A DNA stretch of 64,000 nt from Lachnospiraceae bacterium UBA4364 (GCA_002393955.1 DGSK01000001.1:226356-290355); one strand, 5' to 3'; shown: positions 33,438 to 43,665, numbered from the stretch's first letter. The notes: generated by a model not told the origin, from the sequence alone. Translations and numbers: made by a program.

Positions 33438-34037
33438 TCACAGTGATATCTGTGTCATCAACTCTAAAATTTCAGTACTGTCATCACTGTCATTTCCATT
33501 CTGTGCAAGATGCTGTAATCTTGCTATAAACTTATCATTTTCCGTAGTCTTATAAAACTTTATCTTTTTTCCTTTAAATCCGTTCTGTTCCATAAGTGTT
33601 TTCACATGTTCGGCAGCAGCTTCCGCATCAGCCTTATCATCAGACAGAAGCGCAGATATCCCGCCCTCATCAGCAACAAGAGCCGCCACCGCAAATGACT
33701 TGCTGTAGCCGGTCATATAAAGTTCATAAATGATATTATCACAGCCGGTTCTCTCTATATCATCATAAAGCTTTTCAACCGGAGTATATGCCTTGGCCTT
33801 GTAAAACATGATGGCAGATATAAGTGTACGTGCTGCCGGAAGCATACCCAGAACGGCTGCAATCGTCAGATAATTAAATTTTGTACCTGTAATAAATATG
33901 CCTATCCCCAGAATACCAAAAGATATCCCGAACATTACCAGGCAGACGGCGCAATTCCTTTTCCAGCCCGCCTCCCAGTATCCTTTAGTCCCTTTTGTAT
34001 ATTTATTCTTGCTCCTATTATTTTCCAATAATATCAA
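33438..34037 (-). CDS. Conserved membrane protein of unknown function
   Basis: A 199-residue protein. A basic N-terminus (RSKNKYTKGTKGYWEAGWKRN) precedes two close membrane segments at about 31-49 and 55-75, then a cytoplasmic alpha/beta domain of about 120 residues with GGISALLSDDKADAEAAAEHVKTLM. I recognise no named family. It lies upstream of the pseudouridine synthase in the same direction with 53 bp between, so co-transcription is likely. Confidence 0.7.
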   Translation of the reverse strand: MILLENNRSKNKYTKGTKGYWEAGWKRNCAVCLVMFGISFGILGIGIFITGTKFNYLTIAAVLGMLPAARTLISAIMFYKAKAYTPVEKLYDDIERTGCDNIIYELYMTGYSKSFAVAALVADEGGISALLSDDKADAEAAAEHVKTLMEQNGFKGKKIKFYKTTENDKFIARLQHLAQNGNDSDDSTEILELMTQISL

Positions 34038-34144
34038 CCTCTCTCTTATTTATAAAACTTTATCAAAAGCCCTGCCTCACAACTGACTGACACGGTCAGC
34101 ACATAACTTCAGACAGCAACAATTTCATGTATAAATACTGCTTG

Positions 34145-34948
34145 TCAGAAAAACATCCTAAGTATCAGTTCATCCGGAAGTATCTTTGCCGCCACCCTGA
34201 AACAATTCATACCGGCACCGTAGACAGATACATTCCATCCCCTGTATGCATCACGGTATGCCTGCAGTACCACCTTTTTAGCCTCCGCCATAAACGGCTT
34301 TTTATAATCTTTCATTTTTTCATACTTTTCTGCCTTGTTTATAAATGGCGTATCCACACATCCGGGACATACAGCAGTCACATAAATCTTCTTTTTCCTA
34401 AGCTCATGGGATAATGCTTTTGACAATGAATATACATAACTCTTTGAAGCAGCATAAACCGCAAATCCCGGCTGAGGCAAAAAAGCCGCAGCGCTTGCCA
34501 TATTTATGATATGGGAGCCACGTGACATAAATGGAATGCAATCCGCTGTAAGCCTTGTTAAAGCCCGACAGTTTATATCAGCCATCAGTTCATTTTCTTC
34601 AGGCTTAAGCCTTGCAAAATCCCCCATTATGCCTATGCCGGCATTATTAACCAGCAGCCTTATATCCGGCGCTGTATCCTGTACTATACTTATAAGCGCA
34701 CGATATTCTTCATCATCACTTAAATCCGCAGAGATACACCTGCATTTTCTGCTTACCCTTGAAGCCGTTTTATAGAGCTTTCTCTTATCACGTCCGACAA
34801 GCCACAACTCATCAATATCAGTTGCAAAAAATCCTGCATAATAGGCAAAATACCTGCCCATTCCTGAACCGGCACCGGTAATCACTGCAATCCTTATTCC
34901 GCTGTTAACTGATTTATTATTACTGATCATACTATAATTAACCCGCAT
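34145..34948 (-). CDS. Short-chain dehydrogenase/reductase
   Basis: A 267-residue classical SDR. VITGAGSGMGRYF (about 23-35) is the dinucleotide loop, LLVNNAGIG the structural NNAG motif, INMASAAAFLPQPG holds the catalytic Ser, and YAASKSYVYSLSKAL the catalytic Tyr-x3-Lys. VTAVCPGCVDTPF follows as usual. It reduces or oxidises an unknown carbonyl or alcohol with NAD(P). It resembles the DltE/YqjQ-type SDRs. No pathway partner is adjacent. Confidence 0.9.
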   Translation of the reverse strand: MRVNYSMISNNKSVNSGIRIAVITGAGSGMGRYFAYYAGFFATDIDELWLVGRDKRKLYKTASRVSRKCRCISADLSDDEEYRALISIVQDTAPDIRLLVNNAGIGIMGDFARLKPEENELMADINCRALTRLTADCIPFMSRGSHIINMASAAAFLPQPGFAVYAASKSYVYSLSKALSHELRKKKIYVTAVCPGCVDTPFINKAEKYEKMKDYKKPFMAEAKKVVLQAYRDAYRGWNVSVYGAGMNCFRVAAKILPDELILRMFF

Positions 34949-35074
34949 AAATACTTTTGATTAACCGGCAAAAAACAGCTTGAATCCTACTATCACTGCA
35001 TAAAAAAACATCCGCCCGGCACTAAGCATCAGCATGCACTTAATCCCAGACGAATGCCCAACATATCAATATAT

Positions 35075-35785
35075 TCATTCCTCAGAATCAGGATCGAGAT
35101 CAAGGCTGATGGGTGCTGTAGGCCCCATTCCCTGATTTTCCGGAAGATCCTCATCGCCCCCGCTCTCTGTGCCTGCATTATTGACTGCATCAAGATTTGC
35201 ACGAATCTCATCCTGTGACTTTCTAAGCGCCTCCAACAGATGATTGGAATTCCTTGCGGTCTCATTTGCACAGTCTTCAATTATATTCTGAAGATTATTA
35301 AGTGAAGATCTGAGATACTTATCAAACTCGGAGTAAACAGCATTCGCATAGTTATCTGCGTCGTTTACGATCGCATCAGCCTCTTCATTTGCACCTTTTA
35401 TTATCTTCTGAGCTTCCCTGTCTGCATTGTTAATGATGAGATTTGCATTTTCCTCAGCCCTCATCATTATCTCACTTTCACTCAGCAATTCCTTTGTCTT
35501 AGCACGCACAGCATCCAGCATATCATCCGACTGTTCTCTGGCTTCATTCCGGATTCGATCAGCTTCATCACGCGCCTCAGCCATTATATCCTCACGCCTC
35601 GCATACATTTCCATACATGCAGATACTTCTTCCGGCGTGGTCCTCCTTAATTCATCGATCAGATCTTTTAAGTTATCCCTGTCAAGAATTACCTGATCCT
35701 GATGGAACAACGGGCTCTTTCCTTCATCCACCATTGCATTAAGCTCATCTATGCACTTCATTATGCGTGCCTTGGGTTTAGCCAT
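35075..35785 (-). CDS. Coiled-coil protein downstream of coaD
   Basis: A 236-residue hydrophilic protein. From about residue 60 to 205 it is nearly continuous Ala/Glu/Arg-rich coiled coil (AEARDEADRIRNEAREQSDD, IINNADREAQKIIKGANEEA), ending in an acidic Gly/Pro tail. It recalls DivIVA-like or ATP-synthase b-subunit-like coiled coils. The N-terminus (RIMKCIDELNAMVDEGKS) is not a DivIVA membrane-binding motif that I recognise. It follows coaD by 21 bases, so it may be linked to growth or division, which is inference. Confidence 0.7.
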   Translation of the reverse strand: MAKPKARIMKCIDELNAMVDEGKSPLFHQDQVILDRDNLKDLIDELRRTTPEEVSACMEMYARREDIMAEARDEADRIRNEAREQSDDMLDAVRAKTKELLSESEIMMRAEENANLIINNADREAQKIIKGANEEADAIVNDADNYANAVYSEFDKYLRSSLNNLQNIIEDCANETARNSNHLLEALRKSQDEIRANLDAVNNAGTESGGDEDLPENQGMGPTAPISLDLDPDSEE

Positions 35786-35806
35786 TATCTTTTCCTTCCC
35801 CTCGTA

Positions 35807-36298
35807 TTATTTACGTTTTTCAGTATATTTTGCATTTATAAGCGGTACTTCAAATTCGGGCACAAACTGTGAGATATCACCGCCGAAACTAATGATAGTC
35901 TTTACAGAAGAAGAACTCAGGTATGAATACTCAAGGCTGGTAGTCAGAAAAATCGTGTCAACTTCATCATCAGAAAGCTTCCTGTTAGTCTGAGCAGTCT
36001 GAAGCTCATATTCAAAATCAGTAATCGCCCGCAGCCCCCTGATTATAATATGAACATCCTTCTCTCTGCAATAATCAACAAGAAGACCACTAAAAGAATC
36101 AATTTCCACATTCTTGATATCTTTAGTGGCTTCCTTGAGTATTTTAACACGTTCATCAACCGAAAACAACGGAGATTTTGTATCATTATTAAGTACACTT
36201 ACCGTAAGCTTGTCAAACATCCTTGACGCTCTCTTGATCACATCAAGATGTCCGTAGGTCATGGGATCAAAACTCCCCGGATAAATTGCCTTCTTCAT
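35807..36298 (-). CDS. coaD: Phosphopantetheine adenylyltransferase
   Basis: A 163-residue enzyme of coenzyme A synthesis that makes dephospho-CoA from 4'-phosphopantetheine and ATP. GSFDPMTYGHLDVI holds the T/HxGH nucleotide site. IIIRGLRAITDFEYELQTAQTNRKL and LTTSLEYSYLSSSSVKTIISFGGDI are the other family hallmarks. The start shares one base with the rsmD stop, the very common rsmD-coaD pairing. It indirectly supplies the cofactor for the carrier domains of the two synthetases in the window. Confidence 0.97.
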   Translation of the reverse strand: MKKAIYPGSFDPMTYGHLDVIKRASRMFDKLTVSVLNNDTKSPLFSVDERVKILKEATKDIKNVEIDSFSGLLVDYCREKDVHIIIRGLRAITDFEYELQTAQTNRKLSDDEVDTIFLTTSLEYSYLSSSSVKTIISFGGDISQFVPEFEVPLINAKYTEKRK

Positions 36299-36858
36299 TA
36301 TTCTTTAACTCTTTTCCGCAAAAATACATGCTTATTGGTTTTGTAAATCTTCTCCTTGATAATATCAAACCCCAGCTCATTTGCAAAGGAAAAATCACGA
36401 TCCTTTGCTTCTTCTATAATAATTACAGTATCAGAGGTTACAGCCTTTGACGAAACTGCCGCCGAAAGCAGTGATGCATCCGTTCCCATACCGTATGGAG
36501 GATCAGCAAATATCACATCAGCTTTTTCCCTAATGCCATAACTCATAGCGGTAACCGCATCCTGCTTAAGAACAACGGAAGAATCAATAAGCTTGGTATG
36601 CTTTAAGTTTTCCTCTATGCACTTTATCGCCGCAGCATCATTTTCTATAAAATAGGCTTTTTGGGCACCTCTGCTCAGCGCTTCAATACCAATCTGTCCG
36701 CTCCCTGCACACAGATCCACAAAGACAGCCCCCGGAACATCCTGCTGAAGTATGTTGAAAAGAGTTTCCTTTATTCTATCCGTAGTAGGCCTTGTGGTCA
36801 TTCCCGCCGGAGTCTTTAACAACAGGCTCCTTGCGCTTCCCGCAATAACTCGCATCAT
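36298..36858 (-). CDS. rsmD: 16S rRNA (guanine-966-N2) methyltransferase
   Basis: A 186-residue RsmD. MRVIAGSARSLLLKTPAGMTTRPTTDRIKETLFNIL is the N-terminal signature, FVDLCAGSGQIGIEALSRGA the SAM site and VIFADPPYGMG the (N/D)PPY catalytic motif. It methylates G966 of 16S rRNA. The stop overlaps the coaD start by one base. It lies 27 bases after parC. Confidence 0.95.
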   Translation of the reverse strand: MMRVIAGSARSLLLKTPAGMTTRPTTDRIKETLFNILQQDVPGAVFVDLCAGSGQIGIEALSRGAQKAYFIENDAAAIKCIEENLKHTKLIDSSVVLKQDAVTAMSYGIREKADVIFADPPYGMGTDASLLSAAVSSKAVTSDTVIIIEEAKDRDFSFANELGFDIIKEKIYKTNKHVFLRKRVKE

Positions 36859-36885
36859 TACCTCTTTCTGCTGTATTAATACAGC

Positions 36886-39129
36886 TTACTTTATCTTTGA
36901 TCCTTTGCCATCTCTGTTAGCAGCCCTTATTATACGAAGATCTATATGACGGTCATGGAATTCAACGATATTCTTTTCATCACTGTTGTGTCCAAAATAT
37001 GCCTTCTCAATGTAATCGTCACCCACAAGCTTCATACCACGTACTCCGATTGCGGTCTTCTTCTTTTCAGGAATCTGTGTTGTGTCAATCTTTAATAAGT
37101 ATCCCTTGTGGGAAGCCATTGCCAGATATGTATCATCCAACATTTCTGATACCCCTACCACTTCATCATCATCTGCAAGCTTTGTAGCAGCAACAGTACG
37201 TTTGGCCACATTGAATTCAGCACCATAGACATACTTGATCATGCTCTGTTTTGTGACAAAGATAAAGCACTTCTGATCTATGTTCTCCTGGCTGACCATA
37301 TAGATTATATCCTCGGTCTTGGAATCGAAACCGCTGACGTTATCTATGGGCTGTCCCTTATCTCTGAACTTTCCATACGGAAGATCACTCACTTTGACTG
37401 TATGAAGATTTCCCTTATCCGTGAAAGCACATATTCTTCCGGTATTCTTGCATTTCAATATATAGCTGTTTTCTGCCTGTGCAGCATCAGCATTTCTCTC
37501 ATATGTAGGAATATCCACAACCCTGCAGTATCCGAAACGGTCCATTAAGAACATCATTTCCATCTCTTCAACAGGTTTTTCTACCACTACCGCTTCTTCA
37601 ACATTATCAATCTCTGTCCTGCGGTCTCTGGCAAACTGCTTTTTTATGGTATCCAGTTCTTTTATCATCTCCTGGGCCATGGACTCTTTTCTGTCCAAAA
37701 GATCCTCATACTTATAGATATTCGCAGTAGTCTCTTCGTACTGTTTATTCAGTGCATCTATCTCAAGTCCGATCAGGCGGTAAAGCTTTAACTCAAGTAT
37801 AGCATCCGCCTGTCTCTCGGTAAAATGCAGCATCTCCGCCATTATCTTGGACTCTTTTGCCTTGAACTTGATTCCCGTAGTCTTGCCTTCCACAAGACAG
37901 GCTTTTGCCTGAGCTTTGTCATGTGAGCCCCTGAGTATCTCTATGATTAGATCAATTACATTGCAGGCCTTGATAAGACCTTCCTGGATTTCTTTCTTTT
38001 CCTTTTCCTTTCTGAGGAGTGTTGTATATTTCCTGCGGTTAACCTCATACTGGAATTCAACATTATACCTGATAGCATCACGCAATGACAGCGTCTCCGG
38101 ACGCCCGTCGGCAATAGCCAGCATATTGGCACCGAAAGTATCCTCCAGTCTGGTCTTCTTATAGAGAAGATTCTTGAAATTCTCCACATCAGCATCACGC
38201 TTAAGCTCTATAACTATGCGTATGCCTTCCTTGGATGACTGATTGGAAATATCAACTATATCCGAGGTCTTCCTTGTTTCCTGAAGAGATGCTACATCCT
38301 GCAGAAATTTAGCAATTCCACTTCCTATCATTGTATAAGGAATTTCAGTGATAACTACAAGGGTATGTCCACCTTTTGCCTTCTCTATTTCCACCCTGCC
38401 GCGGATCTTTATTTTTCCGGTACCGGTTCTGTATATCTCAGCCAGTTCATCCTTATTGGTAATGATCCCTCCTGTAGGAAAATCAGGCCCTTTTATATAC
38501 TTAAGCAATTCTTCCGTTGTAATCTCTTCATTCTTAATATAAGCCTTCTCCGCCTCTATCACTTCAGCAAGGTTGTGGGGCGGAATATTTGTAGCCATGC
38601 CGACAGCTATACCTTCCGAACCATTTACCAGAAGGTTTGAGAATTTAGCCGGAAGTACTGAGGGTTCTTTTTCTGTTTCATCGAAATTCGGTATGAAGTC
38701 TACTACATCCTTATCCAGGTCAGCAAGAAGATTTTCCTCTGCGACCTTAGCCAGGCGGGCTTCCGTATACCTCATAGCAGCGGCACCATCACCCTCGATA
38801 TTGCCAAAGTTGCCATGACCATCCACCAGGGCAAGGCCTTTTTTGAAATCCTGACTCATTACCACGAGCGCATCATAAATTGAAGAATCACCATGGGGGT
38901 GGTATTTACCCATGGTATCACCTACTATACGCGCACTCTTCCTGTAGGGGCCGTTATGCCTTATACCTAACTCATGCATGTCATATAACGTCCTGCGCTG
39001 AACGGGCTTAAGACCGTCTCGGACATCCGGCAGCGCTCTTGCAATGATAACACTCATGGCATAGTCGATGTACGACTTCTGCATGACCTCGCTGTATTCT
39101 GTTTTAAGTATACGATCCTGTTCTTTCAT
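36886..39129 (-). CDS. parC: DNA topoisomerase IV subunit A (GyrA/ParC family)
   Basis: A 747-residue type IIA topoisomerase A subunit. PVQRRTLYDMHELG, the catalytic Tyr in AAAMRYTEARLAK, and the quinolone region GKYHPHGDSSIYDALV are present. HGDSS rather than HGDxAVY and the lack of a GyrA-box (QRRGGKG) in the C-terminal propeller favour ParC over GyrA. The C-terminal half carries blade-like repeats from about 500. It follows parE by 82 bp. Many Lachnospiraceae carry such a second gyrA-like pair away from dnaA. A GyrA reading is possible. Confidence 0.8.
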   Translation of the reverse strand: MKEQDRILKTEYSEVMQKSYIDYAMSVIIARALPDVRDGLKPVQRRTLYDMHELGIRHNGPYRKSARIVGDTMGKYHPHGDSSIYDALVVMSQDFKKGLALVDGHGNFGNIEGDGAAAMRYTEARLAKVAEENLLADLDKDVVDFIPNFDETEKEPSVLPAKFSNLLVNGSEGIAVGMATNIPPHNLAEVIEAEKAYIKNEEITTEELLKYIKGPDFPTGGIITNKDELAEIYRTGTGKIKIRGRVEIEKAKGGHTLVVITEIPYTMIGSGIAKFLQDVASLQETRKTSDIVDISNQSSKEGIRIVIELKRDADVENFKNLLYKKTRLEDTFGANMLAIADGRPETLSLRDAIRYNVEFQYEVNRRKYTTLLRKEKEKKEIQEGLIKACNVIDLIIEILRGSHDKAQAKACLVEGKTTGIKFKAKESKIMAEMLHFTERQADAILELKLYRLIGLEIDALNKQYEETTANIYKYEDLLDRKESMAQEMIKELDTIKKQFARDRRTEIDNVEEAVVVEKPVEEMEMMFLMDRFGYCRVVDIPTYERNADAAQAENSYILKCKNTGRICAFTDKGNLHTVKVSDLPYGKFRDKGQPIDNVSGFDSKTEDIIYMVSQENIDQKCFIFVTKQSMIKYVYGAEFNVAKRTVAATKLADDDEVVGVSEMLDDTYLAMASHKGYLLKIDTTQIPEKKKTAIGVRGMKLVGDDYIEKAYFGHNSDEKNIVEFHDRHIDLRIIRAANRDGKGSKIK

Positions 39130-39211
39130 TAATGATATTCCCTTATATTATTCCTTTATATATTACCTGCTAAAACTTCACACTTGCTATATATCGCTAT
39201 AGTACTTTATC

Positions 39212-41146
39212 TTAAACGTCCAGCATTGCATCCTTCGCATTCTCGTGGATAAAAGCCTTTCTCGGAGGCACATCCGTTCCCATAAGCAGCTCTGTTGTAT
39301 CTGATGCAATCATGGGATCCTCTATGCTGACACGCTTAAGCATACGCCGTTCCGGATCAAGTGTCGTCTCCCAGAGCTGGTCAGGATCCATCTCTCCAAG
39401 ACCTTTATATCGCTGCAATGTAAAATTACCTTTATGTGTCTTTCGGTATTTTGCCAGGGCCGCATCATCATAAAGATATTCTTCCTCTCCTCTTGAAGGC
39501 ATAGCCTTGTACAAAGGAGGCATGGCAATATAAACATGACCTTCAGATATAAGCTCCGGCATGAACCTGTAAAAAAGGGTCAGCAGCAGTGTACAGATAT
39601 GTGCACCGTCCACGTCGGCATCTGCCATGATAATGATCTTATCATAGCGAAGCTTTGTAATATCAAAGTCATTTCCATATCCCTCGGAAAAGCCGCATCC
39701 AAAAGCATTTATCATGGTCTTGATTTCAGCATTTGCCAGAACTTTATCTATGCTTGCCTTTTCCACATTTAGGATCTTACCCCTGATAGGCAATATTGCC
39801 TGGAATTCCCTGTTTCTTGCAGTCTTTGCAGATCCGCCGGCGGAATCACCCTCCACAATGAAGATTTCACATTTTGACGCATCTCTGGAACCGCAGTTGG
39901 CAAGCTTACCGTTTGAATCAAACGAATACTTGGGCTTGGTAAGCAGATTTGTCTTTGCCTTTTCCTCTGTCTTCCTGATCTTGGCCGACTTCTCAGCACA
40001 GGCTATGACGGACTTAAGCACTTCAAGATTTCTATCAAAATAATGCACCGCCTCGTCACCGGTAACCTTGCTCACTGCCTTTGCTGCATCCTGATTATCA
40101 AGCTTAGTCTTGGTCTGACCCTCAAATCTTGGATCATGATGCTTAATACTTACGACTGCAGTCATACCGTTACGCACATCGGGGCCGGTAAAATTACTGT
40201 CTTTATCCTTAAGTGTCCCCAGCTGTCTTGCATAGGTATTTATTATATTGGTAAACATTGTCTTGAAACCGGTAATATGTGTGCCGCCTTCAGAGTTGTA
40301 GATATTATTACAGAAGCCCAGCACCACTTCCCTGAATTCATTAACATACTGGAAGGCTACCTCAACCTCAACGCCCTCAGCCTCACCCTTGTAATAAACC
40401 ACGTCATGGATGCCTTCCTGTCCTTTATTAAGAGCCTTTACAAAACCGATTATTCCTTCCGGCTCATGGTATTCTATCTTTTCAGGCTCGGCACCACGAA
40501 GATCCTGGAAAATAATTGTAAGCTTAGGATTGAGATACGCTGTCTCATGAAGCCTGCTCTTTACATCCTCAGCTTTAAATACAGTTTTTTCAAAAATGGT
40601 ATCATCCGGTGTGAAATTAACCTTTGTTCCGGTCTGCCTGGTATTGCCCACTTCCGGAATCAGGCCATTTATCAATTTGGTAACAGGCTTACCCTTTTCG
40701 TACTCATCCTCATATATATGGCCATTCCTCTTTATGGTTACTTTCATATGATTTGAAAGGGCATTTACCACGGATGAACCAACACCGTGAAGACCGCCGC
40801 TGGTCTTGTATGCGGAATTATCGAATTTTCCGCCTGCATGAAGTGTAGTAAAAATAACACGTTCTGCTGAAACGCCCTTTGCATGCATCTCCACAGGCAT
40901 ACCCCTGCCGTTATCCTCTACCGTTGCCGATCCATCCTTTTCCAGTGTAACCGATATCCGGTCACAGCATCCTGCCAGATGTTCATCCACGGAGTTGTCT
41001 ACTATCTCGTATATAAGATGGTTCAGTCCCTTCGTACTGGTTGATCCAATATACATTCCCGGACGCTCCCTGACGGGCTGAAGTCCCTCCAGTACTACGA
41101 TATTTTCCGCACCATAATTCTGCGCATCATTATTATTTGCTGCCAT
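39212..41146 (-). CDS. parE: DNA topoisomerase IV subunit B (GyrB/ParE family)
   Basis: A 644-residue ATPase subunit. GHKL motifs EIVDNSVDEHLAG, VEDNGRGMPVE and TSGGLHGVGSSVVNALS are followed by the transducer domain. TOPRIM motifs are FIVEGDSAGGSAK and MADADVDGAHICTLLLT. QAILPIRGKILNVEKA is GyrB-like, so the assignment to ParE leans on the partner gene and location. No dnaA-dnaN-recF context is present, which argues against the primary gyrB. Its promoter carries a LexA-box-like site. Confidence 0.8.
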   Translation of the reverse strand: MAANNNDAQNYGAENIVVLEGLQPVRERPGMYIGSTSTKGLNHLIYEIVDNSVDEHLAGCCDRISVTLEKDGSATVEDNGRGMPVEMHAKGVSAERVIFTTLHAGGKFDNSAYKTSGGLHGVGSSVVNALSNHMKVTIKRNGHIYEDEYEKGKPVTKLINGLIPEVGNTRQTGTKVNFTPDDTIFEKTVFKAEDVKSRLHETAYLNPKLTIIFQDLRGAEPEKIEYHEPEGIIGFVKALNKGQEGIHDVVYYKGEAEGVEVEVAFQYVNEFREVVLGFCNNIYNSEGGTHITGFKTMFTNIINTYARQLGTLKDKDSNFTGPDVRNGMTAVVSIKHHDPRFEGQTKTKLDNQDAAKAVSKVTGDEAVHYFDRNLEVLKSVIACAEKSAKIRKTEEKAKTNLLTKPKYSFDSNGKLANCGSRDASKCEIFIVEGDSAGGSAKTARNREFQAILPIRGKILNVEKASIDKVLANAEIKTMINAFGCGFSEGYGNDFDITKLRYDKIIIMADADVDGAHICTLLLTLFYRFMPELISEGHVYIAMPPLYKAMPSRGEEEYLYDDAALAKYRKTHKGNFTLQRYKGLGEMDPDQLWETTLDPERRMLKRVSIEDPMIASDTTELLMGTDVPPRKAFIHENAKDAMLDV

Positions 41147-41401
41147 TAATAACCTCCAAACAAAAAATCTTTTTGATCCAAATTTCCAGATCTAAACACT
41201 CAGATCCGCTCACAGAATCTGACGGCATCTATATTGAATATAATTCCGGCTTATTTTCAGCGCACAGCATATTGCTAAGCCGAATGATAGACATAATTAT
41301 TTTATGTTCACCAAAACAAACAAGGCACATTATATCACAAAGAACTTGTGTCCGTCATCAACATATTGTATTTTCATATGAAATTCAGTTCCGTGAAATT
41401 A

Positions 41402-41430
41402 ATTATAGAACAACTGTTCGTGTTTTTCAA
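41402..41430 (-). promoter_or_regulatory. parE promoter overlapping a LexA-box-like site
   Basis: On the minus strand TTGAAA (41430-41425) and TATAAT (41407-41402) are spaced exactly 17 bp. The spacer and -10 edge contain CGAACAGTTGTTCT (41420-41407), matching 12 of 14 positions of the Firmicute LexA/DinR consensus CGAACRNRYGTTYC. A second TATAAT nearer parE (in the stretch GATATAATGTG) has a weaker -35 box. The remaining 302-bp recG-parE gap is gene-free. Confidence 0.6.
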
Positions 41431-41448
41431 GTGATATTTATATATTGT

Positions 41449-43542
41449 CTAAAGATATATACTGTGAAACTCGCTGTAGCTTATGCTCCCGCTCTCTCGA
41501 AGAGCCGTTTCAAGAGCTTTAAGTCCTTCCTGCCCATCCTCTGTCATATCCTGCAGCACCGACTTTACCCGTCCTATCATTTCAGCATCCGTATAAATAT
41601 CAGCAATCTTGAAATATGGAAGTCCGGACTGGCGCAAGCCGAAGAAATCCCCCGGTCCTCTCTGTTTCAGATCTTCCTCCGCTATCTTAAATCCGTCATT
41701 GCTTTCCTTCAGGATATTAAGGCGTTTCAGCGTATTTTTTGACATCTCCCCATTTGTACCTGTCATGAACACGCAATATGCCTGTTTATCGCCTCGTCCC
41801 ACACGTCCCCGAAGCTGATGAAGCTGGGACAGTCCGAAGCGCTCAGCATTTTCCACAAGCATTATGGTTGCATTTGGAACATTGACACCTACCTCCACTA
41901 CCGTGGTAGATACAAGCACATCTGTTTTATGCTCGGAAAAATCTTTCATTATCTCATTTTTTTCCGCAGGTTTCATACGACCATGAAGCATTGCTATCCG
42001 TATATCTCCCGGAAGCTTATCCTTTAAATATTCTGTATAATCTGTCACATTTGCTATATCACCGGTCATCCCCAATTCCTCAGACTCGGATGCTTCCACC
42101 ATCGGACAGATTATATATGCCTGAACCTTTTCCTCACGTATATGCTTTACAAGGAATTTATAGAAAGTTTCACGATAGTCTGTATCCACCACCGCATTTT
42201 TCCTGTCAAGCCTCTTTGCCGGCAGCTCATCTATCAGTGAAACATCCATATCTCCATACAGTATAAGTCCAAGTGTTCTAGGAATTGGGGTTGCACTCAT
42301 TACCACTGTATGCGGTGTACCTCCTTTCTTTGAAAGGGTTCTCCGCTGAGCCACTCCAAAACGGTGCTGCTCATCAGTAACAACAAGCGCAAGTTCATTA
42401 AAAAGAACATCTTCTTCAAGCAGGGCGTGTGTTCCTATCACCAGATTCAGGCTTCCGTCTGCCAAAAGCTCTTTGCATCTTCTTTTATCAGTTTTGCCCA
42501 CGGAACCGGTAAGTACACCGGTTCTGAACGGCAGACCGTATTTCTCCGTCAGCTCAATTATCTCATTATAATGCTGCATCGCCAAAACTTCCGTAGGTGC
42601 CATTATAGCTGCCTGATATCCTGCACTTACGGCCATCAGAGCCGCTGCAATAGCCACAACAGTCTTCCCGCAGCCCACATCCCCCTGTACAAGACGGTTT
42701 GCAACGCCATCGCCTGTCATATCATTTTTTATATCATTTACAGCCTTAAGCTGTGCCCCGGTAAGCTCGTACGGAAGCTTTGAGATAAAACCGTTCATAG
42801 TCTCATCAGCCATCCTCTGTTCTATCCTGAAGCTGTTCTCTTCTTTTTCAGTATTGCTTTTCAGCATCTGTATCCTGGCTATAAATAAAAAAAGTTCATC
42901 AAAAGCAAGTCTTTTCCTTGCCTCATACAAATCATCTTTTGTGGCCGGAAAATGAATGTCGCTAAAAGCTTTTGACAGCGTAACAAGCCCCTCTTTGTTA
43001 ATAACAGGATCAGGAAGATAATCCTTCAGATTATCAGAAATGCAAATGATTTCTTTTACCGCCTTAAGAACAGCCGAACTTTTAAGACCGGCAGTTTCAG
43101 GATAAACAGGTATCAGTGTACCTTTTGTATTCTCATATTCTTCCTCACTCAGGACTCTGGGCTGTGCCATCACGGCCACGTCGCCCTTTAATGAAACATT
43201 TCCCAAAAGGAGCAGCATCCTACCCGGCGGAAAACTTTTTTTCATATAAGGCATGCCGAAATAATATACCTTAAGTTTTCCTGTACCGTCTCCCACATCA
43301 AATGAAAGCACTGTTTTGCCCTTACTTGAAAAGAGACTGCAGCCCCCCATTATCCGCCCCTTTACCACCGCGCGTCCTCCCATTGTCATAGCGGATATCG
43401 GCCGGATTTCCGGAACCATAGAATATGTCCTGGGGAAATAATGAAGTAAGTCCGACACAGTAAAAATCCCCGCCTTATTAAAGGCAGCTGCTGATTTTTC
43501 ACCTATTCCTTTTATTGTTATTATGGGTGCACCTAAATCCAT
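41449..43542 (-). CDS. recG: ATP-dependent DNA helicase RecG
   Basis: A 697-residue helicase that remodels stalled forks and branched DNA. The wedge domain spans about 60-160, with GRAVVKGRIMGG. Helicase motifs are LVQGDVGCGKTVVA (I), VVTDEQHRFGVAQR (II, DEQH), VVMSATPIPRTL (III), VSTTVVEVGVNVPNATIM and LHQLRGRVGRGDKQAYC (VI). The C-terminal RecG hallmark DLKQRGPGDFFGLRQSGLP is intact. The start at 43542 (MDLGAPII) gives the usual length; a TTG at 43626 would add 28 unconserved residues. Confidence 0.96.
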   Translation of the reverse strand: MDLGAPIITIKGIGEKSAAAFNKAGIFTVSDLLHYFPRTYSMVPEIRPISAMTMGGRAVVKGRIMGGCSLFSSKGKTVLSFDVGDGTGKLKVYYFGMPYMKKSFPPGRMLLLLGNVSLKGDVAVMAQPRVLSEEEYENTKGTLIPVYPETAGLKSSAVLKAVKEIICISDNLKDYLPDPVINKEGLVTLSKAFSDIHFPATKDDLYEARKRLAFDELFLFIARIQMLKSNTEKEENSFRIEQRMADETMNGFISKLPYELTGAQLKAVNDIKNDMTGDGVANRLVQGDVGCGKTVVAIAAALMAVSAGYQAAIMAPTEVLAMQHYNEIIELTEKYGLPFRTGVLTGSVGKTDKRRCKELLADGSLNLVIGTHALLEEDVLFNELALVVTDEQHRFGVAQRRTLSKKGGTPHTVVMSATPIPRTLGLILYGDMDVSLIDELPAKRLDRKNAVVDTDYRETFYKFLVKHIREEKVQAYIICPMVEASESEELGMTGDIANVTDYTEYLKDKLPGDIRIAMLHGRMKPAEKNEIMKDFSEHKTDVLVSTTVVEVGVNVPNATIMLVENAERFGLSQLHQLRGRVGRGDKQAYCVFMTGTNGEMSKNTLKRLNILKESNDGFKIAEEDLKQRGPGDFFGLRQSGLPYFKIADIYTDAEMIGRVKSVLQDMTEDGQEGLKALETALRESGSISYSEFHSIYL

Positions 43543-43665
43543 CTGAGCTATTCTCACTTCTAAAACACATAAACTTCTCTGATACGTATGCAGATCGCAG
43601 GAGTCCACATCAGATACATTGATCAAACAATCACATTTCGAATTTCCTGTTATCAGTAACAGAAA

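Noticed and set aside
41137..41742. Plus-strand frame across the recG-parE gap
   Set aside because: Two thirds is antisense to recG; no ribosome site or recognisable domain.
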